Shown: piece by piece, positions 1 to 8,274 of the stretch | Numbering within the stretch: the first letter of the stretch is position 1 | Layout: the number at the start of each line of letters is the position of its first letter | NCBI RefSeq assembly: GCF_004834005.1 | Contig: NZ_STFF01000012.1 | Span: 120,067 to 184,066 of the forward strand | Direction of reading: 5' to 3' | From: Niastella caeni | Lineage (GTDB): Bacteria; Bacteroidota; Bacteroidia; Chitinophagales; Chitinophagaceae | Length of the DNA stretch: 64,000 nt | Translations under genes and position numbers: made by a program | The notes under the pieces: generated by a model | Databases searched by the model: none | What the model was told of the DNA's origin: nothing | The model's input: only the letters and a program-made list of their open reading frames with translations

Positions 1-2
1 CC

Positions 3-2462
3 GTACCTGAAATTTATCCTGACCTTCAATCACCAACATGTCCGGGTAATCAGGATGGTAGTATGACGGTTAATGTTTTGAATGGGCGAGCGCCATTCAC
101 CTATGCGCTCGTCAGTCCCTCACCGGTAACGGCGCCACCCCAGGCTGGCAACCAGTTTACCGGGCTGCCGGCAGGCGCCTATTCGGTTCAGGTAACAGAC
201 TCATGCGGTAATTTTCAAACCAGGACAGTAACATTGCCAGATGGCAATCCTGGTTCTTTCTGGTTCAACTATTTTGACCTGTACTATGAAAATTGTGATT
301 CTTTCTCCATCGCCTATTCAATTGGTTTGGGCTATGTGAAACTTCCCTACACCGCTACTTTAACGTTGCCAGACGGCAATGTACTGACCCATGTACTCAC
401 TTCCAGCAATGCAGCTAATGCCATACTCGATACTTTTCATTTCCGTTATGTTCATCAGCGTTACACATCAAGGCAAATAACACTGAATGTCGTAAACAGT
501 TGTGGTACCGCTGTCACAAATAACTATGACACACATACATTCAATATGTGGACGCGTTCCCAGCTTATTCCTGACTGTAGCAAGCAATACCGTTATACGT
601 TCGATCCCTATGATAACAGCGAAACAGCAACCCCTTCTTCGCGATTGCATTGTAATACTATTACCTATACCCTCGTGAGCCCGGCTGGCCTTGTTTTAAC
701 CACGCAAACCAATAATTCAACTTTTTCCGGTTATCCGGCAGGCAACGGATATAGAGTAGTGCGGGAAGATTGTTGCATGAAAGATACCATTCAATTCAAC
801 TGGGCCACAGCACCTGATTTCAAAATCCTTGGGTACAACTTCCATCGTGAATATGTCACAAGGGATGGTACTACGGTGGTAAGGCTGGGTATTTCTTCAG
901 CCAATACCGGCAGTGTTATCATTGCCCAGGGGCCTCCTTCTGTAACCTATAGAAACGGTGCCGTACATACGTATACGTATCCGGATACTGTTAAGGATAT
1001 AAATTTTTATAACAGCGGCGTTTACTTACACGCCCTCACTGCCGGCACCTGGAAAGTGATTGCCATGGACACCTGCGGACAAAAAGATAGTGTAACGTTT
1101 ACTATCACCCAGGCAAATTTAAGACATGATACTTTTAGCGCCACCCTTAAAAGAGGTTGTATCGGCGCCAATAAAATTATATGGAACGCAACCTCCAATA
1201 TGGGTAGCGCCGGTAATCTTTCAGCTTTTGTTTTAACACCAGGCGCCTCAGGTGGATTCCAGTGGTCTACTTCGTTTGCCGATACTGATTCTCTCGTCAA
1301 TCTGTCTTCAGGTACCTATACCCTTTATTACCAATACACGGCTTCCATACCAATTATATACCATCTCCAGGGGATGTCCTATGCGATCCAGGATACAATA
1401 CCGGTAACTGTTGTGGTGCCACCCTATGCCCAGCCTGCTTTTGCGCTTTCGCCGGCTGTAGCCGTTTGTGGCGGTAGCCGTACAGTGGCATTATTGCCCG
1501 ACAGCACAGTGGGTGTTGCGCCTTACCAATATAGAATAACTTCAGGGGCAGTAACCACGCCAATGCAATCGAACCCTGTATTTGCTAACTTACCCATAGG
1601 CACCTATAATATGCTGATGGCAGATGCCTGCGGCAACAGTTATTCGCGCAATGTTTCCATCGACAGCCTCAGGCTTACGACCATCGCCACCATAGGAAGT
1701 ACCTGTCAGGGTGGTACGGCCACGCTTTCATTGCCAGCGAACCCTTATTATACGTATAGCTGGCAAACGCCCAATGGTAATACGGTTACCGGTAATACCA
1801 TTACGCTTAACCCGGTAACGCAAGCCGATACCGGCCGGTACCTGATAACCGTTACAAGTAATATAGATGGTTGTACCGATACCAGGACCAGTGCCGTGCA
1901 ATTGAACTTCTGCTCAACGGTAACGCTGCCATTGACCTTATTGCATTTTAATGGCAGTCGCCAGGGTAATAATATTGTATTGCAATGGCAAACCGCTGAT
2001 GAAGTAAATACAAGTCACTTTATAGTGGAAAGAAGCGAGGATGGCGTTCATTTTACCGCTTTGCAAAAAGTAAATACTTCCGGTATTGAAACCGGCAATT
2101 ATTCGGCAACAGACTACCGGCCAATGGCAGGTAAAATTAGCTACCGCCTGCAAATGGTCGACAAGGATGGAAAGGTTACCTACAGTCAGATAATAACAAT
2201 AAAAAATCCAGGCAACAATACACTTACGGTAACACCGCGGCTGCTCACCGGCAACCAGGAGGTGAAAGTTAATTATACGGCCACTACCCAACCTGCCTAT
2301 ATTCAAATAACCAGCATCGATGGTAAAGTATACCTAACGCAAACAGTAACCAAAGGCAGCAGGCAGACAACTTTAGCTACTGGCAGGCTCCCGAAAGGTA
2401 ATTACCTGGTGGTGTTTGTTAACAATGGTGTGCGCACTGCTTTGCGGGTGGTGAAGTGGTAG
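3..2462 (+). CDS. SprB-repeat, T9SS-sorted surface protein (3' part)
   Basis: The frame is open from the left edge, so the start lies outside the window and only about 820 C-terminal residues are visible. The visible part begins in a SprB-type repeat (CPGNQDGS followed by VNVLNGRAPFTYAL), the short Ig-like repeat of gliding adhesins such as Flavobacterium SprB; further copies follow at roughly residues 450-530. Near the C terminus is the usual pre-sorting module (LLHFNGSRQGNNIVLQWQTA, then YRLQMVDKDGKVTYS). The last ~80 residues form a T9SS type A sorting domain ending NGVRTALRVVKW. The protein is inferred to be secreted across the outer membrane by T9SS and to act as an adhesin or matrix protein. 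Its ligand is not known. Confidence 0.85.
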   Translation, partial: VPEIYPDLQSPTCPGNQDGSMTVNVLNGRAPFTYALVSPSPVTAPPQAGNQFTGLPAGAYSVQVTDSCGNFQTRTVTLPDGNPGSFWFNYFDLYYENCDSFSIAYSIGLGYVKLPYTATLTLPDGNVLTHVLTSSNAANAILDTFHFRYVHQRYTSRQITLNVVNSCGTAVTNNYDTHTFNMWTRSQLIPDCSKQYRYTFDPYDNSETATPSSRLHCNTITYTLVSPAGLVLTTQTNNSTFSGYPAGNGYRVVREDCCMKDTIQFNWATAPDFKILGYNFHREYVTRDGTTVVRLGISSANTGSVIIAQGPPSVTYRNGAVHTYTYPDTVKDINFYNSGVYLHALTAGTWKVIAMDTCGQKDSVTFTITQANLRHDTFSATLKRGCIGANKIIWNATSNMGSAGNLSAFVLTPGASGGFQWSTSFADTDSLVNLSSGTYTLYYQYTASIPIIYHLQGMSYAIQDTIPVTVVVPPYAQPAFALSPAVAVCGGSRTVALLPDSTVGVAPYQYRITSGAVTTPMQSNPVFANLPIGTYNMLMADACGNSYSRNVSIDSLRLTTIATIGSTCQGGTATLSLPANPYYTYSWQTPNGNTVTGNTITLNPVTQADTGRYLITVTSNIDGCTDTRTSAVQLNFCSTVTLPLTLLHFNGSRQGNNIVLQWQTADEVNTSHFIVERSEDGVHFTALQKVNTSGIETGNYSATDYRPMAGKISYRLQMVDKDGKVTYSQIITIKNPGNNTLTVTPRLLTGNQEVKVNYTATTQPAYIQITSIDGKVYLTQTVTKGSRQTTLATGRLPKGNYLVVFVNNGVRTALRVVKW

Positions 2463-2470
2463 GAGGAAAG

Positions 2471-2580
2471 CTGCACGCTTCAAGCCTCAAGCCTCAAGCC
2501 GCAAGCAAAGGCATAAAGGCAACAAGGCAACGAGGAAAAGCTTAAAGTCTAAAGCCACAAGGCAAAAAGGGCCAAAAGCA
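2471..2580. repeat. word-repeat spacer (CAAGCCT / AAGGCAACAAGGCAACGAGG words)
   Basis: The spacer after the SprB-like gene is made of short words: CAAGCCTCAAGCCTCAAGCC, then AAGGCAACAAGGCAACGAGG. The same words recur at 18865-18890, 39342-39775 and 63138-63285. Confidence 0.7.
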
Positions 2581-2616
2581 AAAAGCCGGTAATATCTTTC
2601 GACATTACCGGCTTTT
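2581..2616. terminator. bidirectional hairpin terminator
   Basis: A perfect 13-bp stem (AAAAGCCGGTAAT at 2581-2593 with its complement at 2604-2616) and a 10-base loop lie between the convergent SprB-like gene and ssb. The A/T arms give a T-run on either strand. Confidence 0.8.
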
Positions 2617-2665
2617 ATTATGCTAAAAAGTTAAACGGCTTTTATTCACCATTGACCATTCCCCC

Positions 2666-3106
2666 TTAAAACGGCAGATCATCAACCGGCTCGTTTACCT
2701 CATTGCTCGAAGGCACATTGTTGTTTGCCTTGGGTGCCGCTGTATAGTTGTTGTTTCCGCCGCTATAGTCTCCGCCGCCGCTTCCTTCAGGACGACCGCC
2801 TAATAATTGTACAGTTTGTACGCGCAGGGTTAGTGAGGCGCCATACGTACCATCGTTTTTAGTAAAGGTTCTTATTTCTGGATTTCCTTCTACGTATACC
2901 TGGGTGCCTTTGCGCAGGTAAGGCGCAATGCCAGTACGGTCACTCCAGTAAGCACAATCCACCCAAATGGTCTTGTCTTTCTGGTTCCCTTGGGCATCAC
3001 GAAATCTTTCTGTGTGTGCTACCGTAAAGTTCATTACAGTCTTTCCGTTCACGTTGTTGGTAACACAATCTTTACCCAGGTTGCCGATTACTTGTAACTT
3101 AATCAT
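2666..3106 (-). CDS. ssb: single-stranded DNA-binding protein
   Basis: SSB coats single-stranded DNA during replication, recombination and repair. The 146-aa product starts MIKLQVIGNLGKD, the normal start of Bacteroidota SSB. The frame is open 38 codons further upstream, but that part resembles no SSB, so the ATG at 3106 is chosen. An OB fold covers about residues 1-105 (FTVAHTERF, WVDCAYW, GTQVYVEGNPEI). A Gly/Asn-rich flexible tail follows and ends in the acidic tip PVDDLPF, the usual docking site for SSB partner proteins. Length and organisation are normal. It is monocistronic and convergent with the SprB-like gene. Confidence 0.96.
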   Translation of the reverse strand: MIKLQVIGNLGKDCVTNNVNGKTVMNFTVAHTERFRDAQGNQKDKTIWVDCAYWSDRTGIAPYLRKGTQVYVEGNPEIRTFTKNDGTYGASLTLRVQTVQLLGGRPEGSGGGDYSGGNNNYTAAPKANNNVPSSNEVNEPVDDLPF

Positions 3107-3391
3107 ACTTAATAAATTTAGCGTCGTACTTAAATATTGTTTTGTCTGGCAATTTACGGTTTCCCGCAATAGTGACAACAATCCGTTTAGGACTGGGGAA
3201 AAGTTCTTACTAAGTCTCAAAGCTTGTGAGTTGAGGCATTTATGAGCTCAGTGGCAAATGTGCAAATTAGCAAATGCGAAAATGTGCAAATGAATACAGG
3301 TCTGGTAATCATGAGCTTTGTGACTGCGTAGCAAGTACGGTTTCAATTTGCAATTTGCAATAGACAATATTCAATAGATCAGCACATTATT

Positions 3392-5983
3392 CTAGTCGTT
3401 TTTGCCAGATCCTGGTTCAATCAGCCTTCCAAAGAAGATCGCATTCATAAACAATTTGGCGCCGCCCAGCCAGAAGGCCCTGAAATTGGGATTGTCGGCT
3501 ATAGAAATAACCCGGCCATTGCCCAATGTGTTCACCAGCACCGCCGCGGAATTTTTGATGGCGTCATAATTTTCTTTTGTCACAAATCCACTTTGCAGGG
3601 GCTTGTCGCCATAAACAAGCGGATTGGAATAGGGGTTCTTATTGCGCTCCGGAAAAACCGCATTGGACTTGAACAGGTCTACAAACGTGTAGTTGTAACC
3701 GAAAGCAAGCGGATGGCTCAGGTCGGGGACGGCCCTGAAAATAGCGCCGTTCATCTTTTGCGCACCGGTGCGGTATTCGCGTTCTATATAAGCGATCTGT
3801 TTGGCCGAATCTTCTTTGGGCTTTTTGAAAGTTACAGTCGTTAATCCATTCTGCGCCGCCCATTGCACGGCTTCTTCTGTAACAATAAAAGTGCCGCCGG
3901 CCTGTATCCAGTTACGGAGCTTTTCTTTATCGAGGCCATTATACGTGCCGCCCACCATTATGAGCGTGTTGTATTTATTCAGATCTGTGCGATTAAATAC
4001 CGGCACGTCGAGGTGGGTGGTTGGTATGTTAAACTGCTGGTCGAGCAGGAACCAGATCTCGCCGGCATCGGTAGCGTTCACCCCGGTGCCGGTCAACATG
4101 GCAATAGTTGGTTGTGCAACCGGCCGCATTCTCCAGCTGCCCAGGTCGCTGCCGCTGGTTACATTGCCTGTATTGGTTGCATACACGGTGATGCCATTTT
4201 GAGCTGCAATTCCCTTTACAATTTCGTGTAGTTTGTCGGCATCGATGGTTTGTAATTTTACCGGAATGAAAATGGCCCCGTAATTAAATTTTCTATTGCC
4301 ATCGTGAACAGGTATTTCAAATGGTTTGGTGGCGGTACGGGTAAGAACACCCGCTTCCTGTAAGGCATACAACGCGCGGGGTGCATAAAATTCATCCCAT
4401 TCAAACAGGTAGGCATAATTGCTTTTGCCACCAGCGACGGTTCCGGTTGGCCGGGGCGCTTTGTCAACTTTTGTTCCCATCAACGATGCAGAAAAACGGG
4501 CAGCGTTTAATTCTGCATATGGCAGGCCAAAGGCCAGCGGTAAAGTCCAGGCGGTAATGTCGTAGAACAGGCTGTCTTTATAAGTGAACGTTTTATCAAA
4601 AATAGTTCTGATCACTTTGTACTGGGTTTGCTGTGCCGGTACTATAAACGCGTTGCCTTTTTCAAATGAAAATCCATCTGCCTGGATCGGGCTGTTCAAT
4701 TCATATACCTCGATCTGCTGGCGGCGCAACAGGTCAACAAAGAGGGCGGTCTTGCTTTTGTCGCGGGCGCTTCCAAATACATAACCCTTTACCGGGGTAG
4801 CGGCGGCTTCGGCCTGTGCGTTCTTATAAAAATCCCGCTGGTAGGTAAGGAATTCCTTTCGCAGAGCTTTGGCGCCTTCCAGGGTAGATAAAGTAGCCGT
4901 AAACTGATTTTTTATAGTGAATGGGAAACGCAAAATGCCGTTCTCCGTTTGCTGCGCATGCCCGCGTGATGATGCCTGTTCAAACAAGATACCAATAGCG
5001 CCATTGATGTCGGGATACGTAGAGCCTTTGCCGTAATAAAAATCATCATAACTCTCTTTGGTGAAGTACAATGAGCCGATGCGATTCAGGAACGCCGCAT
5101 GATAAGCGCCCAACTTACCAGTGAGCTCCTGGTTGGCGGCCGGTGTCAACGGATTTACACGCGAAGGCACACCGGGTTGAAAAAAGAAAGTGGCATTGGA
5201 GTTCTGTTCGTGATGGTCGGTTAAAATGTTGGGTTTCCATTTATGAAACCATTGCAAGCGGTTCCGGCTCTCCACATGCACCAGGGGTAACCAGTCGCGG
5301 TTCAAATCGAACCAGTAATGGTTGAACCTTCCGCCGGGCCATACTTCATTGAATTCGCGGCTATCCGCATCAGTGACCAGATTCTTGCTTTTATGCTGAT
5401 TCACCCAGGTTGAAAAACGTTGCAGGCCATCGGGGTTGAAGGCAGGGTCAAAAAGGATCACCGTATTTTCTAACAATTCATCCATTTGTTTTCCCTGGGC
5501 AGCGGCCAGGTAATAAGCGCTTACCAAAGCGGCATTCGCCCCGCTCGGTTCATTGCCATGTATGGAATGGCCGATGTATACCACGAGGGGCATGTTTTCA
5601 ATATTCAACGACCCTGATCTTTGCGGATCGCTAAGTTGAACATGTTGCTCGCGAATGGCCTCCAGCCGCTGATGATTTTGCGGGGAAGTAATGATCAACA
5701 AAACCTGCGGACGGCTTTCATATGTAAAGCCCATGTGTTCCAGCTTTACCCGGTTGGGCGCCGCCGCGGCAATAGCCTGCATATAATTTACCAGCCGGTC
5801 GTGGGTAACATGCCATTCGCCAGGTTCATGATAAATAATATCCTTTGGTTTTGGAATGGCGGAATTGTACGTTACGCTATCGGGCAGGTAATAGGTAAGG
5901 TCCTGGGCCTTTGAGGTGTAAAAAATAAATAGGAATAGGGGAACAATCGCCCATATACGATTGTTGAAATCGGGTCTTCTCAT
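3392..5983 (-). CDS. secreted M14 zinc carboxypeptidase-like protein
   Basis: The 863-aa protein has an N-terminal signal peptide (about residues 1-26, ending YTSKAQ). The M14 domain (about 40-370) shows the zinc ligands H142 and E145 (HSIHGNEPSG), the substrate-binding NRDW segment, the third His region TDHHEQ and the catalytic-Glu region GILFEQASS. It is therefore predicted to be an active zinc carboxypeptidase working outside the cytoplasm. The ~480-residue C-terminal part looks like a glutamine-amidotransferase-like fold (YNTLIMVGGTYNGLD, GTFIVTEEAVQWA), as in other large M14 proteins of Bacteroidota. There is no T9SS domain, so the location is periplasmic or unresolved. The specificity is unknown. 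A second, different M14 protein lies at 19033-20751. Confidence 0.88.
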   Translation of the reverse strand: MRRPDFNNRIWAIVPLFLFIFYTSKAQDLTYYLPDSVTYNSAIPKPKDIIYHEPGEWHVTHDRLVNYMQAIAAAAPNRVKLEHMGFTYESRPQVLLIITSPQNHQRLEAIREQHVQLSDPQRSGSLNIENMPLVVYIGHSIHGNEPSGANAALVSAYYLAAAQGKQMDELLENTVILFDPAFNPDGLQRFSTWVNQHKSKNLVTDADSREFNEVWPGGRFNHYWFDLNRDWLPLVHVESRNRLQWFHKWKPNILTDHHEQNSNATFFFQPGVPSRVNPLTPAANQELTGKLGAYHAAFLNRIGSLYFTKESYDDFYYGKGSTYPDINGAIGILFEQASSRGHAQQTENGILRFPFTIKNQFTATLSTLEGAKALRKEFLTYQRDFYKNAQAEAAATPVKGYVFGSARDKSKTALFVDLLRRQQIEVYELNSPIQADGFSFEKGNAFIVPAQQTQYKVIRTIFDKTFTYKDSLFYDITAWTLPLAFGLPYAELNAARFSASLMGTKVDKAPRPTGTVAGGKSNYAYLFEWDEFYAPRALYALQEAGVLTRTATKPFEIPVHDGNRKFNYGAIFIPVKLQTIDADKLHEIVKGIAAQNGITVYATNTGNVTSGSDLGSWRMRPVAQPTIAMLTGTGVNATDAGEIWFLLDQQFNIPTTHLDVPVFNRTDLNKYNTLIMVGGTYNGLDKEKLRNWIQAGGTFIVTEEAVQWAAQNGLTTVTFKKPKEDSAKQIAYIEREYRTGAQKMNGAIFRAVPDLSHPLAFGYNYTFVDLFKSNAVFPERNKNPYSNPLVYGDKPLQSGFVTKENYDAIKNSAAVLVNTLGNGRVISIADNPNFRAFWLGGAKLFMNAIFFGRLIEPGSGKND

Positions 5984-6039
5984 AATGACTCTGCGTTTGG
6001 TTTGATTAGGTTTAGCCCGGGAAGATAAGACACAAATTT

Positions 6040-6140
6040 TGAGATTGCCGATTTAGGGGATTTCTTGATTTAGGGATTTCACAATTTATTGAGTTGCTGT
6101 GTAATAGGAAATCTCAAAATCTCAAAATCTCAAAATCAGA
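6040..6140. repeat. CTCAAAATCTCAAAATC word repeat
   Basis: Short words of the type GATTTAGGGATTT and CTCAAAATCTCAAAATC fill the spacer between the divergent M14 gene and mnmA. The same vocabulary occurs at 35030-35118 and 44690-44777. Confidence 0.6.
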
Positions 6141-6149
6141 AATCAGAGT

Positions 6150-6157
6150 TATCTTTG
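6150..6157 (+). promoter_or_regulatory. -7 element of the mnmA promoter
   Basis: TATCTTTG matches the Bacteroidota -7 consensus TAnnTTTG and lies 20 bp before the mnmA start codon. No convincing TTTG -33 element is seen. Confidence 0.6.
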
Positions 6158-6177
6158 CACGCTAATTTTTTTAAGAT

Positions 6178-7281
6178 ATGAGCCGGAAAGGAAAAGTTTT
6201 GGTGGCAATGAGCGGCGGTATCGACAGTACCGTTACGGCCTTGATGCTCAATGATCAGGGATATGAAGTGGTGGGCATTACCATGAAAACATGGGATTAT
6301 GCCACCAGTGGCGGTGGCAAAAAAGAAACCGGCTGTTGTAATATCGATTCCTTCAACGATGCCCGTATGGCTGCCGTACAGCACGGGTTCCCTCATTATA
6401 TCCTGGATATCAGGGATGAGTTCGGCGATTTTGTGATCGAGAATTTTGTGGATGAATACCTGGCTGGCCGCACCCCCAATCCCTGCGTAATGTGTAATAC
6501 CCATATTAAATGGCGGGCGCTGTTGAAACGGGCCGATGCGCTGGGTTGCGATTACATTGCAACCGGTCACTATGCCAATGTGCATCAACACAACAATGGG
6601 CGGTATTACATCAGCAAAGGGGTAGATGAAACGAAAGATCAAAGCTATGTGTTGTGGGGCTTGCAGCAGGACCTGCTGAGCCGCACCCTGTTACCGCTTG
6701 GCACGTATCATAAAACCGCCATCCGCCAAATGGCGCTTGACTATGGTTATCCTGAACTGGCCAAGAAAAGCGAGAGCTATGAAATTTGCTTCGTGCCCGA
6801 TAATGATTACCGCGGCTTTTTGAAAAGAAGGGTAGAAGGGCTGGAAGAAAAAGTAACAGGCGGTGTTTTTGTAGATAAGAATGGTAAAGTGTTGGGAAAA
6901 CATAAAGGTTATCCATTTTATACCATCGGGCAACGCAAGGGCCTGGATATTACTTTTGGTAAACCTGTTTATGTTACCAACATCATTCCCGAAACCAATA
7001 CGGTGATGCTGGGTGAAGAAGATGATCTGAACCGCCAGGAAATGCTGGTAAGTAAGATCAACTGGATAAAATACGACGGCATTACAGATGGAATGGAAGC
7101 GCTTACGAAGATCCGCTATAAAGATAAAGGCGCATTGAGTACTTTACACACGCATGAAAATGGCGTGCTGGTGCAATTCTCACACTATGCCAAAGGCATT
7201 GCGCCCGGCCAAAGCGCGGTTTTTTATGAAGGCGATGATGTGATAGGCGGCGGCGTAATACAGCGAGGACAATTAGCCTGA
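6178..7281 (+). CDS. mnmA: tRNA-specific 2-thiouridylase MnmA
   Basis: MnmA uses ATP and sulfur relayed from cysteine desulfurase to convert U34 of tRNA-Lys, tRNA-Glu and tRNA-Gln to 2-thiouridine in the cytoplasm. The 367-aa protein has the PP-loop ATP-pyrophosphatase motif SGGIDS (about residue 12), the catalytic cysteine C103 in NPCVMC, and the second active cysteine C204 in YEICFVPD. The family's central domain (YTIGQRKGLDI) and C-terminal beta-barrel ending GGGVIQRG follow. Length is normal for the family. It has its own promoter and is followed by a strong terminator. Confidence 0.97.
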   Translation: MSRKGKVLVAMSGGIDSTVTALMLNDQGYEVVGITMKTWDYATSGGGKKETGCCNIDSFNDARMAAVQHGFPHYILDIRDEFGDFVIENFVDEYLAGRTPNPCVMCNTHIKWRALLKRADALGCDYIATGHYANVHQHNNGRYYISKGVDETKDQSYVLWGLQQDLLSRTLLPLGTYHKTAIRQMALDYGYPELAKKSESYEICFVPDNDYRGFLKRRVEGLEEKVTGGVFVDKNGKVLGKHKGYPFYTIGQRKGLDITFGKPVYVTNIIPETNTVMLGEEDDLNRQEMLVSKINWIKYDGITDGMEALTKIRYKDKGALSTLHTHENGVLVQFSHYAKGIAPGQSAVFYEGDDVIGGGVIQRGQLA

Positions 7282-7319
7282 TTTTCAGGCAATAAATAAA
7301 TGTTAATCAACGTTACCAA

Positions 7320-7347
7320 CCGTCCCGGCATATCGGGACGGTTTTTT
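7320..7347 (+). terminator. rho-independent terminator of mnmA
   Basis: An 8-bp stem CCGTCCCG/CGGGACGG with a 6-base loop is followed directly by six T residues. Confidence 0.9.
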
Positions 7348-7445
7348 AATTTCGTGGCCGGGAAGGGGTAAGTGAGCCATGGGCAAGCAACTAAAATACC
7401 CCTGTGGTTGTCCTGTAACAAAGTCGCTGTTTTACAAATTGTTGT

Positions 7446-8219
7446 ATGAAGAAATTTTTTACCTCTGTAATCATCGTCGGTGTGCTGTTTGCATGTATGC
7501 AGTTAGCCGGTTGCGATAAAAAGAATGATGGTTTTACTTCTGACGCAGTAACGGATTATGTAAACCTGCAGACCGGCAAGTATGTATTATATCGTCTCGA
7601 TTCTACCCGGTTCGTTAGTTTCGGACAAAAGGATACCGTAATTTCTTACCATGCTAAAGATGTAGTGGAAGGCCAGGTTACAGATAACCTGGGCCGGGCA
7701 GGCTGGCGAATTGTACGTTACCTGCGCGATACCGGCAGTACCAGTGAAAGCGACTGGTGGCCAGTGCTTACTTACCAGGTAATTCCAACCCGGGAAAATA
7801 TTGAAGTGAATGAAGCCAACTTCCGGTACCTAAAACTCGTATTACCGGTAAAAGAAGGGTATAGCTGGCGGGGCAATGGGTATTTGCCAGATAACCCTTA
7901 TGTAGATCTGTACGAATTCAGCAATGATGAAGATATACAGGATTGGGATTATACCTATCACGATATAGGCATGTCTGCTTCCTTTAATAACAAGACTTAC
8001 GACAGCACCATTACCGTTGTGCAGATCGCCGATTCAACCAATCTGCCGATTACTGCAGGCATACCCGCTTCTAAGACCTTTTGGGTTGAAAAGTATGCAA
8101 AGAACATCGGACTGGTGTATAAAGAAGTGGAAATGTGGGAATACCAGCCACCTACCGGCTCCAGTTCAGGATACCGGCACGGATTTGGAATAAAAATGAC
8201 TATCATTGGTCATAACTAA
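7446..8219 (+). CDS. hypothetical lipoprotein
   Basis: The 257-aa protein has a lipoprotein signal peptide with lipobox LAGC (C23), so it is predicted to be lipid-anchored. The mature part contains Asp/Tyr/Trp-rich beta-type segments (TGKYVLYRLDSTRFVSFG, GWRIVRYLRDTG, GYSWRGNGY) and ends YRHGFGIKMTIIGHN. I recognise no named domain. Short lipoproteins of this look are frequent in Chitinophagaceae. It lies 55 bp upstream of the subtilisin gene in the same direction and the two may be co-transcribed. No function is assigned. Confidence 0.75.
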   Translation: MKKFFTSVIIVGVLFACMQLAGCDKKNDGFTSDAVTDYVNLQTGKYVLYRLDSTRFVSFGQKDTVISYHAKDVVEGQVTDNLGRAGWRIVRYLRDTGSTSESDWWPVLTYQVIPTRENIEVNEANFRYLKLVLPVKEGYSWRGNGYLPDNPYVDLYEFSNDEDIQDWDYTYHDIGMSASFNNKTYDSTITVVQIADSTNLPITAGIPASKTFWVEKYAKNIGLVYKEVEMWEYQPPTGSSSGYRHGFGIKMTIIGHN

Positions 8220-8274
8220 TCTGTGCGTTCACGGCTAACAGCCGAAGGTCACTTACTATAAACGACTACCTTCC